Notes under the pieces: generated by a model
What the model was told of the DNA's origin: nothing
Seen by the model: the letters and a program-made list of their open reading frames with translations, nothing else
Databases searched by the model: none
DNA from: Anaerobiospirillum sp. NML120448
GTDB lineage: Bacteria; Pseudomonadota; Gammaproteobacteria; Enterobacterales; Succinivibrionaceae
Length of the DNA: 64,000 nucleotides
Direction of reading: 5' to 3'
Assembly: GCF_023050945.1 (NCBI RefSeq)
Contig: NZ_JALKIM010000004.1
Location: forward strand, 1-64,000
Shown here: in pieces, positions 18,255 to 27,706 of the stretch
Layout of the letters: each line of letters begins with the position of its first letter
How positions within the stretch are numbered: position 1 is the stretch's first letter
Made by a program: the position numbers and the translations under genes

Positions 18255-19709
18255 CTATTTTTGCGCCTTAGCAACATCAGGGGTTTGATTTACCTTAATC
18301 ACACACTCGCTATCGTAATAACGACCACTATAAGGCATAAAGTCCTTGGATACGGCTCTATTTGGATAGTCACACTTACGAGTAATGCTTTCTACCCCTA
18401 AGAAAGACGCTAAAATCTTATTAGTCCAATAGTCAGGATTAGCACGCACATCAGCAACATAAACATACTTGTAGGTATATGCATGCATTGGGCTAACTAC
18501 AATATGAGTTTTGCCAGCCTCAATCTGGGACAAAATCTCAGCATCTCGAGCCTTTTGATCATTATTTAAAATAATGGTGCAGTAGATAGCATTAATCATG
18601 GCGCTAACCATAAAGAGAGTGCCAAGAATTAACAATGCTTTACTAATTTTTGGAGGCAATAAATTATCAAAACGCTCTAGTGCAACCTTAGCTAGACCAA
18701 TCACACCTACGATCATAAAAATAGTAAAAGGAGTGGCTGAGCGAGCTGGAAAATTAGGTGAAAAGATCATTAAAAATAAAGCAAAGACACCTGTATAAAT
18801 GAACCACATACTGCCATGATATAAAGATGGCAAAGAGTATTGGAGCATGGCTGAGCGCACTTTAAAGCGTAAATAAACAGCCATAATCACTAATACAAAA
18901 CAGGCTAATAAGCTTTCAAAGAAAATATCAACCGAACTAATGGTATGCTCTAAAGCATCAAAGCCTTTCTCCTCCATACTGTCTAAGCGTGCTTGATTGC
19001 CAGGAGCAAAGATTAACAAAGCAAAACCAATTAAAAAGCCTGTATAGCCCACACATTGCCACAGCTTTAAACGGTGCATTCTTAAATTAAAAAGCAAATA
19101 CAAGCCCAGGCCAGTAGCTACAGCTGCTGCGGTGTTTTCATTAGACCAACCAGCTAGCACACCTAAGATAAACATCATAGGAAGTAGTACTAAGATATGA
19201 GTTTCCAGATCACGCTCCATAGAAATGCGATAAGGCAACAAAAAGATTAGTACTATAGTGGTTGTCCACAAATAATTGGCTGAGCTGACAATATTAAACA
19301 CTACCTCACCATAAGCTCTTAACTGCATAAAGAGCAATAAAGAGATAATGAAAATAGGCATGAGGCGTAAGCGCAAGGTAGGCTTAATACCATAAGCGTT
19401 ATAGTAAATAAATAAAATTAGCGTGACGTAGCATAATGCTTGAGCTACAGCAGATGCAGGCTTACCCCACCATAATAATGTCTGAGCAATAACATGAGCT
19501 ACAGAGCGCCCGCCCCACTCAAAATAGTGGCGATATTGAGATACTAAAATATCACCAAATGAGCCTACAAAATCTTGAGTTCCTTGAACTAAGAAGTAGC
19601 GGTAATCATTTGCAAAATATGGGGTTAAATTTGAGCCCAATGCAATGAGGCCAAACCAAAATAATAAATAACAATAACTGCGAGTGCTTATTTTCATGCT
19701 ACTGTCCAT
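18255..19709 (-). CDS. Polytopic inner-membrane protein, DUF6056-like
   Basis: A 484-residue protein with about ten hydrophobic segments. The N-terminal motif FANDYRYFLVQGT and the following YRHYFEWGGRSVAHVIAQ resemble DUF6056-type membrane proteins, which are often found with surface-glycan genes and have a layout like GT-C glycosyltransferases. No catalytic residue can be assigned. The soluble C-terminal 100 residues contain a Cys pair (RKCDYPN, DSECVIK) and probably face the periplasm. An alternative start (MKIS) lies four codons downstream; neither has a Shine-Dalgarno. It is followed closely by the alcohol dehydrogenase gene. Confidence 0.8.
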   Translation of the reverse strand: MDSSMKISTRSYCYLLFWFGLIALGSNLTPYFANDYRYFLVQGTQDFVGSFGDILVSQYRHYFEWGGRSVAHVIAQTLLWWGKPASAVAQALCYVTLILFIYYNAYGIKPTLRLRLMPIFIISLLLFMQLRAYGEVVFNIVSSANYLWTTTIVLIFLLPYRISMERDLETHILVLLPMMFILGVLAGWSNENTAAAVATGLGLYLLFNLRMHRLKLWQCVGYTGFLIGFALLIFAPGNQARLDSMEEKGFDALEHTISSVDIFFESLLACFVLVIMAVYLRFKVRSAMLQYSLPSLYHGSMWFIYTGVFALFLMIFSPNFPARSATPFTIFMIVGVIGLAKVALERFDNLLPPKISKALLILGTLFMVSAMINAIYCTIILNNDQKARDAEILSQIEAGKTHIVVSPMHAYTYKYVYVADVRANPDYWTNKILASFLGVESITRKCDYPNRAVSKDFMPYSGRYYDSECVIKVNQTPDVAKAQK

Positions 19710-20091
19710 AATGCTTTGTTAGGAACATTAACCTAAGAGCCTAGCCTAACTTGCTCTAAAATCCCTTGCCTGCAATCTATATGCCCGTATAGCTTAACAA
19801 AGCTAACTTAGCACAAATTCAGTAGTTACCACTAAAAATAGTGAGAATAATACTAACCCAGCCCCTGCTCAAACTATAAACTTGGTTATCATTACAACTA
19901 ATAAATTAGCTAGATCTTTACTATAATTTGCCACTACAATGCTATTGCCCTTAGATAATTACACTCTTAACTTAGCTTTGAGCAGAGTCTTTTGGAGGCT
20001 CTAAGGTTAAGAGTAAAGAGTCTAATGAAAACTTGCTTAGGTGAGGCTTATCCTGAAATTATTTTTTATTACAAGGTGAGGTTTAGAAGTT
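19710..20091. other. Divergent region upstream of mfd
   Basis: No gene is seen in these 382 bases. The mfd Shine-Dalgarno (GGTGAGG) is at the right edge. No convincing sigma-70 pair was found. Confidence 0.4.
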
Positions 20092-23000
20092 ATGGATCAA
20101 TCGCAACTACTCATGGGAGCTCTTAGCACCCAAAATATAGTGCTTAGTAATCTTGTTGGTAGTGCCCTTGCCTTAGAACTAAGTGCTATCAAAGCGCAAA
20201 CTAAAAATCCTTTAGTGATAATTTGCTCTGACAGCCAAACTGTTATTCGCTTAGAGCAAGAGCTAGGTTATTTATGTCACCAAGAACCATTGTTGATCTT
20301 TCGTGATTATGAAACCTTACCTTATGATCAACTTTCTCCTCATCAGGACATTATTTCCTCACGCTTAAACTTTTTAGCACAAGCACCAAACTTTACTAAT
20401 GGCATTATTCTTACCTCTGTTAATGCCATTATGCAAAGACTTGCTCCTGTAAGCTATGTAGGTCAAAGCTCTTTTGCTATTCATACAGGCGATAATAGAG
20501 ATCTAACCAATTTTTGTTTAACTTTAGCCGATCAAGGCTATTTACAGGTTGAGCAAGTGCTATCCCATGGCGAGTTTGCCGTACGTGGCTATATTCTTGA
20601 TGTTTTCCCAATGGGTCTTGATGAGCCATTACGTATTGAGTTTATGGATGATGATGTTGATAGTATTTCTATCTTTGACATCCAAAGCCAACGTTCCGTA
20701 CGCAAAATAGAAGGCGTAAACTTGCTATGCGCTAATGAATTTCCTTTAGACTCAGAGTCCATCTCTTTATTTAGAAGCAATTATCGTAATGCTTTTGATA
20801 AAGTAAATGTTGCCTCTCATTTGGTTTATAAGTCCATTTCTCAACGCACCATACCTGCTGGTATTGAATATTATCTGCCTCTGTTCTTTAAGGAAACTAA
20901 CACTTTCTTTGATTATTTAAGCTCTAAATGCTCTTTTGCTCTTATAGGAGACTTTAGTAAAGCTGTAACTGACTATAGCCATTACTTACATCAAAGAGCC
21001 AATAGTCTTAGAGGCAATAAAGATCGCATGCCACTACCTGTAGAGCAAGTGTTCTTAACCCCTGAGGAGGTACATCAGTCGCTACAGGATAAAAACTGCA
21101 TTACTTTAAGATCCGATATCTTAGATCAAGCAAAGCTCTCTGAGCTTAATAGTAATGCTTGCTTGAATGCTCCTTGCGCTGCAGTACACAATATTGCTTT
21201 TGACCATCACAATAAAAACAGCGCCCAAAATCTTATTGATTTTGTGGAGGAATTTTGTGGCCAACAACATGGCCGCATCTTAATGAGTGCGCTATCTGAA
21301 GGTCGTAGACAAAGCTTAAAAGATCTTATTCCAGCTTCTTTAATTAAGAAGTATGGTTTAACCGCTGCCTCCAACATCAATGAGTTTTTACAAAGTAAAG
21401 ACCCTATTATGATGACTATTGCTCCTTTTGACCAAGGAGTAATCTTTGATAAGAGCTATGCCCTTACTTATCTTAATGAACAACATAGCGCCTTAAAAGA
21501 GGAGCAGCAACTTGCCAGCACCGCACTTAAAACCCCAGTCGCCCTACTTACTGAAACTGAACTTTTAGGATTTAAAGTAGTAAGACAGCGCAAGAGAAAT
21601 AGCCGCTCAGGAGCCCTGGATCAAGATACCATTATCAAAAACTTAGCTGAACTTACCGAAGGTCAAATCGTGGTACATATTGACCATGGTATTGGACGCT
21701 ATCGTGGCTTAAAAACTGAGGTAATTAACGGAGTTGAAGGCGAGTATTTAACCATTGAATACTTAAATGGAGACATGCTTTCTATACCTATTACCTCCTT
21801 AAATAAGGTAGCTCGTTATTCAGGTGAGGAAAACCCTACTCTCTCTAAATTAGGTAGCGATGCTTGGAATAAGAAAAAAGCTAAGGCTGCTCAAAAAGTT
21901 TCAGACGTAGCAGCTGAGCTACTAGACATTTATGCCCAAAGAGAGTTGCGCTCTGGCTTTGCCTTTAAGATAGATGAACACGCCCTTGAGGAGTTCACCT
22001 CTAGCTTCCCTTATGAGGAAACAGAAGACCAACAAAAAGCTATTGAGCAAACTTTAGAGGATATGAAAAAGCCTACTGCTATGGATCGTTTGGTCTGTGG
22101 TGATGTAGGTTTTGGTAAAACTGAGGTGGCACTAAGAGCTGCTTTTGTTGCGGCTATGAATGGTAAGCAAGTAGCAGTACTTGCTCCTACTACCATTTTA
22201 GCTGAGCAGCACTATCAGAACTTTAAAGAGCGCTTTGCCCCTACTGCAATTAATGTTGACCTCTTAAGCCGCTTTAGAAGTGTTAAAGAGCAAAATAATA
22301 CCCTCAAGCTTTTAAGTGAGGGTAAAGTGGATATTATTATTGGTACCCACAGTCTCTTATCTAGCAAGGTTAAGTTTAAAAATTTAGGCCTCCTTATTAT
22401 TGATGAGGAGCACCGCTTTGGTGTTAAACAAAAAGAAAAGCTCAAGGCTATGCGAGCTGATGTAGATTTACTCACGCTCACAGCTACTCCTATTCCACGT
22501 ACGTTAAACATGGCTATGGAGGGCATGCGAGAGCTTTCTATTATTGCTACCCCTCCTGAGCACAGATTAGCTGTTAAAACCTTTATTTATCAAGAAACAG
22601 ATGATCTCTGCCGTGAGGCTATTATGCGTGAGCTGCGTCGTGGCGGTCAGGTATATTACCTACACAATGATGTAGCCACTATGGAGCTCAAAGCTGAGCA
22701 CTTAAGCAAAATTGTACCTGAGGCTAAAATTGAAATAGCACATGGTCAAATGAATGAGCGTCATTTACAAAGAGTAATGCAAGACTTTTATCGTCAGCGC
22801 TTTAATGTATTGCTCTGCTCTACCATTATTGAAAATGGCTTAGATATTCCTACAGCCAACACTATGATTATTGATAGAGCCGACCTCTTAGGTTTAGCCC
22901 AGCTTCACCAAATTAGAGGTCGTGTAGGCCGCTCTCACCATCAAGCTTATGCCTATCTCTTTACCCCTCCTAAGGAGTACTTATCTAAAGAGGCTAAGTT

Positions 23001-23697
23001 ACGCTTAGAGGCTATTGAGAGCATTGGTGAGTTAGGTGCAGGTTTTGTACTTGCGTCTCATGACTTAGAAATTCGTGGTGCTGGTGAGCTCTTAGGTGAA
23101 GACCAGTCAGGTCAAATTGAGTCTGTTGGTTTTTCTTTATATATGGATATGCTCAATGCAGCCGTGAACGCCTTAAAAGAAGGTCGTGAACCAAGCTTAA
23201 GTGAGCTTACCTTAAATGAGTGCGAGATTGACTTACATCTCCCTGCTCTACTACCATCAACCTATATTAGAGATATCAACACTCGTTTATCCTTATACAA
23301 GCGTATTGCCTCTTGTATGAACGAGGAGAGCTTTAGTGATCTTAAGATTGAGCTTATCGATCGCTTTGGTTCTTTACCATTAGAGGCAGAAAATCTTTTT
23401 GAGCTCTCACGTCTCAAGCGCTTAGCAGGACGCTTGGGCATTAGCAAAATTAGAGGCGATGAAAAAGGTGCTTTAATTGAATTTGAACAGCACCATAAGG
23501 TAGACCCAAGCTACATCATTATGTTGGTCACTAAATCTAAACATAATGAATATCGCATTAGCCGTGAAAATGCTTTGCGCTATAACCTACCAGAGAGTCC
23601 AAAAGCTTCACGCCTTAAGATCTTAAAAATGATCCTTAATGCCCTCTATGCCCACAGCACCTTAAAAGCCGAGGACGAGGCCCAATCCACCAACTAA
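20092..23697 (+). CDS. mfd: Transcription-repair coupling factor
   Basis: Mfd removes RNA polymerase stalled at lesions and recruits UvrA. The 1201-residue product (E. coli 1148) shows the UvrB-like module (about 1-340, with RDYETLPYDQLSPHQDI), the RNA-polymerase-interacting CarD-like domain (about 515-585, VHIDHGIGRYRGL), a superfamily 2 translocase with Walker A GDVGFGKTE (about 669), the Asp-box DEEH (about 770) and TATPIPRTL, helicase motif VI QIRGRVGRS, the TRG region, and the C-terminal TRCF domain (about 1050-1160). GGTGAGG precedes the ATG. It stands alone. UvrB, its partner pathway, is at 47.8-50.0 kb. Confidence 0.98.
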   Translation: MDQSQLLMGALSTQNIVLSNLVGSALALELSAIKAQTKNPLVIICSDSQTVIRLEQELGYLCHQEPLLIFRDYETLPYDQLSPHQDIISSRLNFLAQAPNFTNGIILTSVNAIMQRLAPVSYVGQSSFAIHTGDNRDLTNFCLTLADQGYLQVEQVLSHGEFAVRGYILDVFPMGLDEPLRIEFMDDDVDSISIFDIQSQRSVRKIEGVNLLCANEFPLDSESISLFRSNYRNAFDKVNVASHLVYKSISQRTIPAGIEYYLPLFFKETNTFFDYLSSKCSFALIGDFSKAVTDYSHYLHQRANSLRGNKDRMPLPVEQVFLTPEEVHQSLQDKNCITLRSDILDQAKLSELNSNACLNAPCAAVHNIAFDHHNKNSAQNLIDFVEEFCGQQHGRILMSALSEGRRQSLKDLIPASLIKKYGLTAASNINEFLQSKDPIMMTIAPFDQGVIFDKSYALTYLNEQHSALKEEQQLASTALKTPVALLTETELLGFKVVRQRKRNSRSGALDQDTIIKNLAELTEGQIVVHIDHGIGRYRGLKTEVINGVEGEYLTIEYLNGDMLSIPITSLNKVARYSGEENPTLSKLGSDAWNKKKAKAAQKVSDVAAELLDIYAQRELRSGFAFKIDEHALEEFTSSFPYEETEDQQKAIEQTLEDMKKPTAMDRLVCGDVGFGKTEVALRAAFVAAMNGKQVAVLAPTTILAEQHYQNFKERFAPTAINVDLLSRFRSVKEQNNTLKLLSEGKVDIIIGTHSLLSSKVKFKNLGLLIIDEEHRFGVKQKEKLKAMRADVDLLTLTATPIPRTLNMAMEGMRELSIIATPPEHRLAVKTFIYQETDDLCREAIMRELRRGGQVYYLHNDVATMELKAEHLSKIVPEAKIEIAHGQMNERHLQRVMQDFYRQRFNVLLCSTIIENGLDIPTANTMIIDRADLLGLAQLHQIRGRVGRSHHQAYAYLFTPPKEYLSKEAKLRLEAIESIGELGAGFVLASHDLEIRGAGELLGEDQSGQIESVGFSLYMDMLNAAVNALKEGREPSLSELTLNECEIDLHLPALLPSTYIRDINTRLSLYKRIASCMNEESFSDLKIELIDRFGSLPLEAENLFELSRLKRLAGRLGISKIRGDEKGALIEFEQHHKVDPSYIIMLVTKSKHNEYRISRENALRYNLPESPKASRLKILKMILNALYAHSTLKAEDEAQSTN

Positions 23698-23711
23698 GCC
23701 ACCATCTTTAA

Positions 23712-23737
23712 GCTCACGCTAAAACTTTAGCGTGAGC
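23712..23737. repeat. Perfect 12-bp inverted repeat after mfd
   Basis: GCTCACGCTAAA and TTTAGCGTGAGC are separated by two bases. CCCC follows instead of a T-run, so it is not a standard intrinsic terminator. A second weaker hairpin (AAAGGTCAGG/TCTGGCCTTT) follows at once. Confidence 0.7.
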
Positions 23738-23889
23738 CCCCAAAGGTCAGGCACTGCTTTTGCCAGTATCTGGCCTTTATCTTTGCCCAGTGATTTTTTG
23801 CAGATACTATAGCTAATATCAATAATTGAATATTGTCTATTAATGTAGACATTCTATCTTTGTTTTCTAAGCTAGAAAGGAAATGTTTA

Positions 23890-24963
23890 ATGCTTATTAC
23901 AATCACTCGTGAACTTAACGCTCCTAAAATAGATAGCGCTGACCAGTTCTCTGTTGCTCAAATTGTATTCAGTGCCTTTATCGCTATCTTAGCAGGAGCT
24001 AGATCTTGGCAAGAAATTTCTAGCTTTGCTGAAATAAAGTTGCCTCTTATACAAGAATTTATGCCTTTTAACAAAGACATACCATCTCCTGAAACCTACT
24101 ATCTATTAGCTCGTTTGCTACCAACGCAAGAGCTAGACAAAATCTTTGTTGCTTTGGCAAAGGATATAATTGAAAAATCTCAGGAAGAACAGCTTAATAC
24201 CAAGAGCAATGAAACATTAAATTCTGTTGTTGCTTGGTACTCCAACTTGAAAATTTCATTAGGCCAATTAAAGTCTGACAATAACATTATTGAGCTACCA
24301 CAATTACTTGATAGCCTGGATCTTAAAAAGGCAGAAGTTTTTATTGATGATATGGGTACAACAGCAACAGCTATAGCAAAGGCCGTTCACCAGAAAAAAG
24401 GACACTATCTGCTAGCCTTAACCGAAAATCAAGAACCTATAATCAATGAGGCTCAAGAGTTATGTGAAAAATATGAGCCAATTTCTTTCTATAAAAACAC
24501 TCATACTGCTAACGGGCAAACTAATGCTTGTGCTGTTGAAGCCTTTAAGGTCAATAAAAGAGTGGTTACGACCAAAGACGAATGGGCTGGACTAAAGCAA
24601 ATCCTTAAGGTGTCAACTACCAAGAGCTATGAGAAAAAGAAAGAAGTTGTCGAAGATACTCATTACTATTTAGTTAACTCAAGCTTTGAAGCCAAGCATT
24701 ACTTACATTTGTTAAATGAGCATGGTTCTAAACAAAATGATTGTCATTGGCAACTTGATTTCACCTTTTATGACGATAAAGCACAGCAAACCAAACAAGC
24801 AGCTGCCACCTTCTCAAGACTACTAAAATTTTGTATGAACTTAGTACGTACTGTAGACTTTGGTAAAGACAATAGTTCGTCAGTAAAAATAAGAGCTTTT
24901 GTTTTATCCAACTCAGATAAGTTTTTAATGCAGCTGTTTAACAGTAAGGCTAATGAAAGTTAA
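23890..24963 (+). CDS. ISAs1-family transposase relative lacking the first catalytic Asp
   Basis: The order of motifs follows ISAs1/H-repeat transposases: an N-terminal DUF4338-like helical part (FSVAQIVFSAFIAILAGARSW), a low-similarity middle, VVAWYSNLKISLGQLKSDN, IDDMGTTATAIAKAV with the second catalytic Asp (about residue 152), KGHYLLALTENQEP, an acidic VEAFKV where the third residue is expected, and WQLDFTFYDDKAQQTKQ near the end. The usual AIDGKTLRGS segment with the first Asp is missing: QEEQLNTKSNETLNS stands in its place. Catalysis is therefore doubtful and the gene may be a decayed or domesticated transposase. I start at the ATG with AAGGAA upstream; an in-frame TTG at 23833 lies further up. 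No flanking terminal inverted repeats are visible. It is intact and has its own terminator. Confidence 0.8.
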   Translation: MLITITRELNAPKIDSADQFSVAQIVFSAFIAILAGARSWQEISSFAEIKLPLIQEFMPFNKDIPSPETYYLLARLLPTQELDKIFVALAKDIIEKSQEEQLNTKSNETLNSVVAWYSNLKISLGQLKSDNNIIELPQLLDSLDLKKAEVFIDDMGTTATAIAKAVHQKKGHYLLALTENQEPIINEAQELCEKYEPISFYKNTHTANGQTNACAVEAFKVNKRVVTTKDEWAGLKQILKVSTTKSYEKKKEVVEDTHYYLVNSSFEAKHYLHLLNEHGSKQNDCHWQLDFTFYDDKAQQTKQAAATFSRLLKFCMNLVRTVDFGKDNSSSVKIRAFVLSNSDKFLMQLFNSKANES

Positions 24964-25053
24964 TTGCGGTTAACCTTGATACGCCTGACCTCAATTGGCT
25001 TGTCCATAGTGGTTGATCAGTTAAATACTGGACTTATTGTATTTCTAGCACAA

Positions 25054-25088
25054 GGGCTGGGCTCAAACTATAGACCCCAGCCTTTTTT
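25054..25088 (+). terminator. Terminator after the ISAs1-like gene
   Basis: GGCTGGG pairs with CCCAGCC and TTTTTT follows. Confidence 0.85.
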
Positions 25089-25267
25089 AGTTTAAAAGAA
25101 GGAAGCTCTTATCGCTTGGCTGAGCTCATGCCTGATAGCATGCCTTAACGCAAATCATGCCTGGCATCGTGACTTATGGCATGCCTGACAGCATGCCTCT
25201 GCAAAGGAGAAGAAATATGCCCAAGGCTTGCGACACCCCAAAGAGCTCAAGGCTGGGGACAAAGCCT
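25089..25267. repeat. CATGCCTGA-word island
   Basis: At about 25128-25200 there are repeated words CATGCCTGATAG, CATGCCTTA, CATGCCTGG, CATGCCTGACAG and CATGCCTCT. It is noncoding, although a 70-codon frame crosses it. Confidence 0.55.
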
Positions 25268-25321
25268 AAAAAAATAAGGCCTCTTAGCATGCGTCCTTTT
25301 AAGGAACATGTTAAGAGGCCT
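25268..25321 (-). terminator. Terminator of the AEC permease gene
   Basis: The stem AGGCCTCTTAGCATG/CATGTTAAGAGGCCT has one mismatch and is followed by an A7 tract that reads TTTTTTT on the minus strand. Confidence 0.85.
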
Positions 25322-25365
25322 GGCTTTAACTTTAACTTTAAAGAGCCTGCGGGGTTAGCGCTGGG

Positions 25366-26289
25366 CTAGAGAATTAAAGCCAAAATAGGAATAGTAATGA
25401 TGGAGAGCAAGGTACTCATAAAGGTGCCTTGAGACATAACCTTTGGATCAATGCCTTCTTTGAGGCAAATCATGGTGCCATAGGAAGCAACTGGCATAGC
25501 ACTTAAAATTACCAACACATCAGTGTACTTCTTATCAAAAGGAGTTAAAGAGTAAATTACGTAGATAAGTGCTGGAATGGCTAACAACTTAAGTAAGCTC
25601 ATGACATAAATACGCCAATTACCAAACATCTCTAAAACTTTAATATCAGCTAAGGTTGAGCCAATAACTAATAATGATGCAGGAATAGTCATATAACCTA
25701 CTAAATGAATAGCCTCACCTACTAGCTTAGGAGTTTGAATTTGGAAAAATACCAGAATAATAACAATATAGGTTGCACTTAAAGCAGGAGATAGCACCAT
25801 ACGCCAATTAAGCGTTACTTTACGCTCGCTCTTATCTTTATTACAGCTAGAGATAAAGATTTGTCCTAATAAGAAAATCAGCAAGTTAAAAGGAATAGTT
25901 AGCACTGAAATATAGAAAATGGCGTAAGTACCAAACAGAGAGGTAGCCACAGGAATACCAATAAAGTTGATATTACCAAAGGCAAACATAAAGCGATAAA
26001 TACCTTCTAACTCTGTATGTAAAATCTTGGCACAAATGGTTCCAGTAATTAATAAGAATACTAAGGTTGCAGTACCTAACAATAGTACTGGTAAAATTTC
26101 AGATCTCGCAGGCAGAGTATCGCCCATTACCGAGGACAGAATGATACAAGGGGCGGTGACGTTAATAATTAATACTGATAAAGAGCGATTAAACTCGTCA
26201 TTCATAAGCTTAAGCTGATTACAGATAAAGCCAATAATCACCAACAGGAACAATACGCCCATCTGGCCAAAGGTATCTAAGAAACTCAT
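25366..26289 (-). CDS. AEC-family permease (auxin efflux carrier / malate permease type)
   Basis: A protein of about 308 residues with about ten membrane helices. The AEC fold is recognised by the N-terminal GFICNQLKLMNDEFNRSLSVLIINVTAPCII, the FAFGNINFIGIPVATSLFG segment of the first half and the inverted-repeat second half with IPASLLVIGSTLADI and AMPVASYGTMICLKEG. Bacterial members export or take up dicarboxylates such as malate; the substrate is not deducible. I prefer the ATG at 26289 over a TTG eight codons upstream because it gives a standard N-terminus with a weak purine-rich site. It is monocistronic with a strong terminator. Confidence 0.9.
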   Translation of the reverse strand: MSFLDTFGQMGVLFLLVIIGFICNQLKLMNDEFNRSLSVLIINVTAPCIILSSVMGDTLPARSEILPVLLLGTATLVFLLITGTICAKILHTELEGIYRFMFAFGNINFIGIPVATSLFGTYAIFYISVLTIPFNLLIFLLGQIFISSCNKDKSERKVTLNWRMVLSPALSATYIVIILVFFQIQTPKLVGEAIHLVGYMTIPASLLVIGSTLADIKVLEMFGNWRIYVMSLLKLLAIPALIYVIYSLTPFDKKYTDVLVILSAMPVASYGTMICLKEGIDPKVMSQGTFMSTLLSIITIPILALIL

Positions 26290-27706
26290 TACTATCTCTA
26301 CTATGCTTAGCAAACAATAAGCATGCTAAAGCTAACAACTAAAAAAAGAGTGTGTCATAGCGCCTGCCTTAGCACGAGACAGGCAACCATTACCAACTAA
26401 TGGCCTCTTGCACAGAAACCAAGGAACGAGAAAAACTAATTGCTCTTTCCTAGCCCTGATTTAAAGGCCGTGTTTTAAATCAATAAACAAAGCCAAAATT
26501 AAAATCAGTAGAATTTAATTTGAGAATAAAATCACATAAAAAACCTTATAAATAAGCCTTTTGTGCAATTTTGCTGTAATTTATGCGTCTAGTTTACCAA
26601 AAGCACGGTTCAATTAAATAATTGATTTCCTTTTCGCACCTTTTTTGCCCACCATGTTCTTTATTGCCGAAAATTATAGCTTCAACCCCAATCATTCACT
26701 AAAGCTAAAAAAGCGCTTATTTTTCTTATAAAACTACTACCAAGGTACAAATTTACCCCCTAACGCCCAACTTATCTCCTCATGTAACTTTGCTTTTATT
26801 GCTTACCACAACCAGCCCCCAATCAGCTCTACCCTCTATCATCTAGAAAACTCACCAAATAATACTGCCAATAATATTGCTATCTTGCAGCCAAGCGCTA
26901 AGCGCCAGAGCTTGCGCTTTGCGCAATGGGCTTTGCGCCATGAGCTGTGCGCCATGGGGTTTGTGCTTTGTGCACTTTGTGCACTTTGCTCTGAACTTTG
27001 GGATGAGGTAATGGGTAAGTGGATGGATTTTTAGAGCAAGAATTGGTCGATGGGCGTGCACCTAAGCTTTAGCTATATTTTGTAAGGTATTTTTAGGCAG
27101 GGATAGCTTGTTTTACTTTGGTAGGCAAGACAACAAAGGCTGGTTGCTATGCAATCGTAGTACGATGTGAGCAAAATAGTACTTTTAGTGTAGTGGCGAA
27201 AAAATCGCAAAAAGATACTTTTTTTCTTACAATTCCGCATATATACGACAAAGTAGATTATACTATGCAGTCTTTGTTTGTTAAACATGCTTTAAATTTT
27301 GCCTAAGCTCTAAATCTTGTGCAACATATTATCTTTTTTGAGCTTAGTGTAGTTTTATTGAATAGGGCTAAATAGCCATTTACCAATATACGTTTATAAG
27401 TTGTAAGCCTAAAGACAAGTTTAGAATACAAGCCATCTAAGTTGTTAAATCTTTTATTCTGTCAGTTCATCACAAAGGGGGCAGAACAAGAACTTCTCTT
27501 AACCAACAAATTAACTTGATAGCTAAACGCTCTAGTAGAGTGTTTGCTGTATACTTGTCGATTAATTTTTTTAGCTAAGAGACCTCATTTAATCTCTGTT
27601 GGCAATATCAGCCAACAATATAAGCACTTTTATTTAGTTTTTTATGTTTGTCTGCTATTTGTAATAGCAGTTGGTATTTATTGATTGTTACAGGTTCGTT
27701 TCGACC
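26290..27706. other. Long gene-free region with a GC-rich repeat island and hairpins
   Basis: About 1.4 kb without a supportable gene. At 26889-26995 there is an island of TTTGCGC/TTTGTGC/CATGGGG words. Near the right edge two perfect hairpins precede the retropepsin gene: TGTTGGC/GCCAACA (27598-27618) and CTGCTATT/AATAGCAG (27653-27670). They could act in the leader of the downstream three-gene unit. Confidence 0.45.

Noticed and set aside
25157-25369. 70-codon plus-strand ORF
   Set aside because: It runs across the CATGCCTGA island and the terminator of the AEC gene.
27118-27306. 62-codon plus-strand ORF before the retropepsin gene
   Set aside because: No Shine-Dalgarno, no domain, and the upstream DNA resembles neighbouring noncoding sequence.
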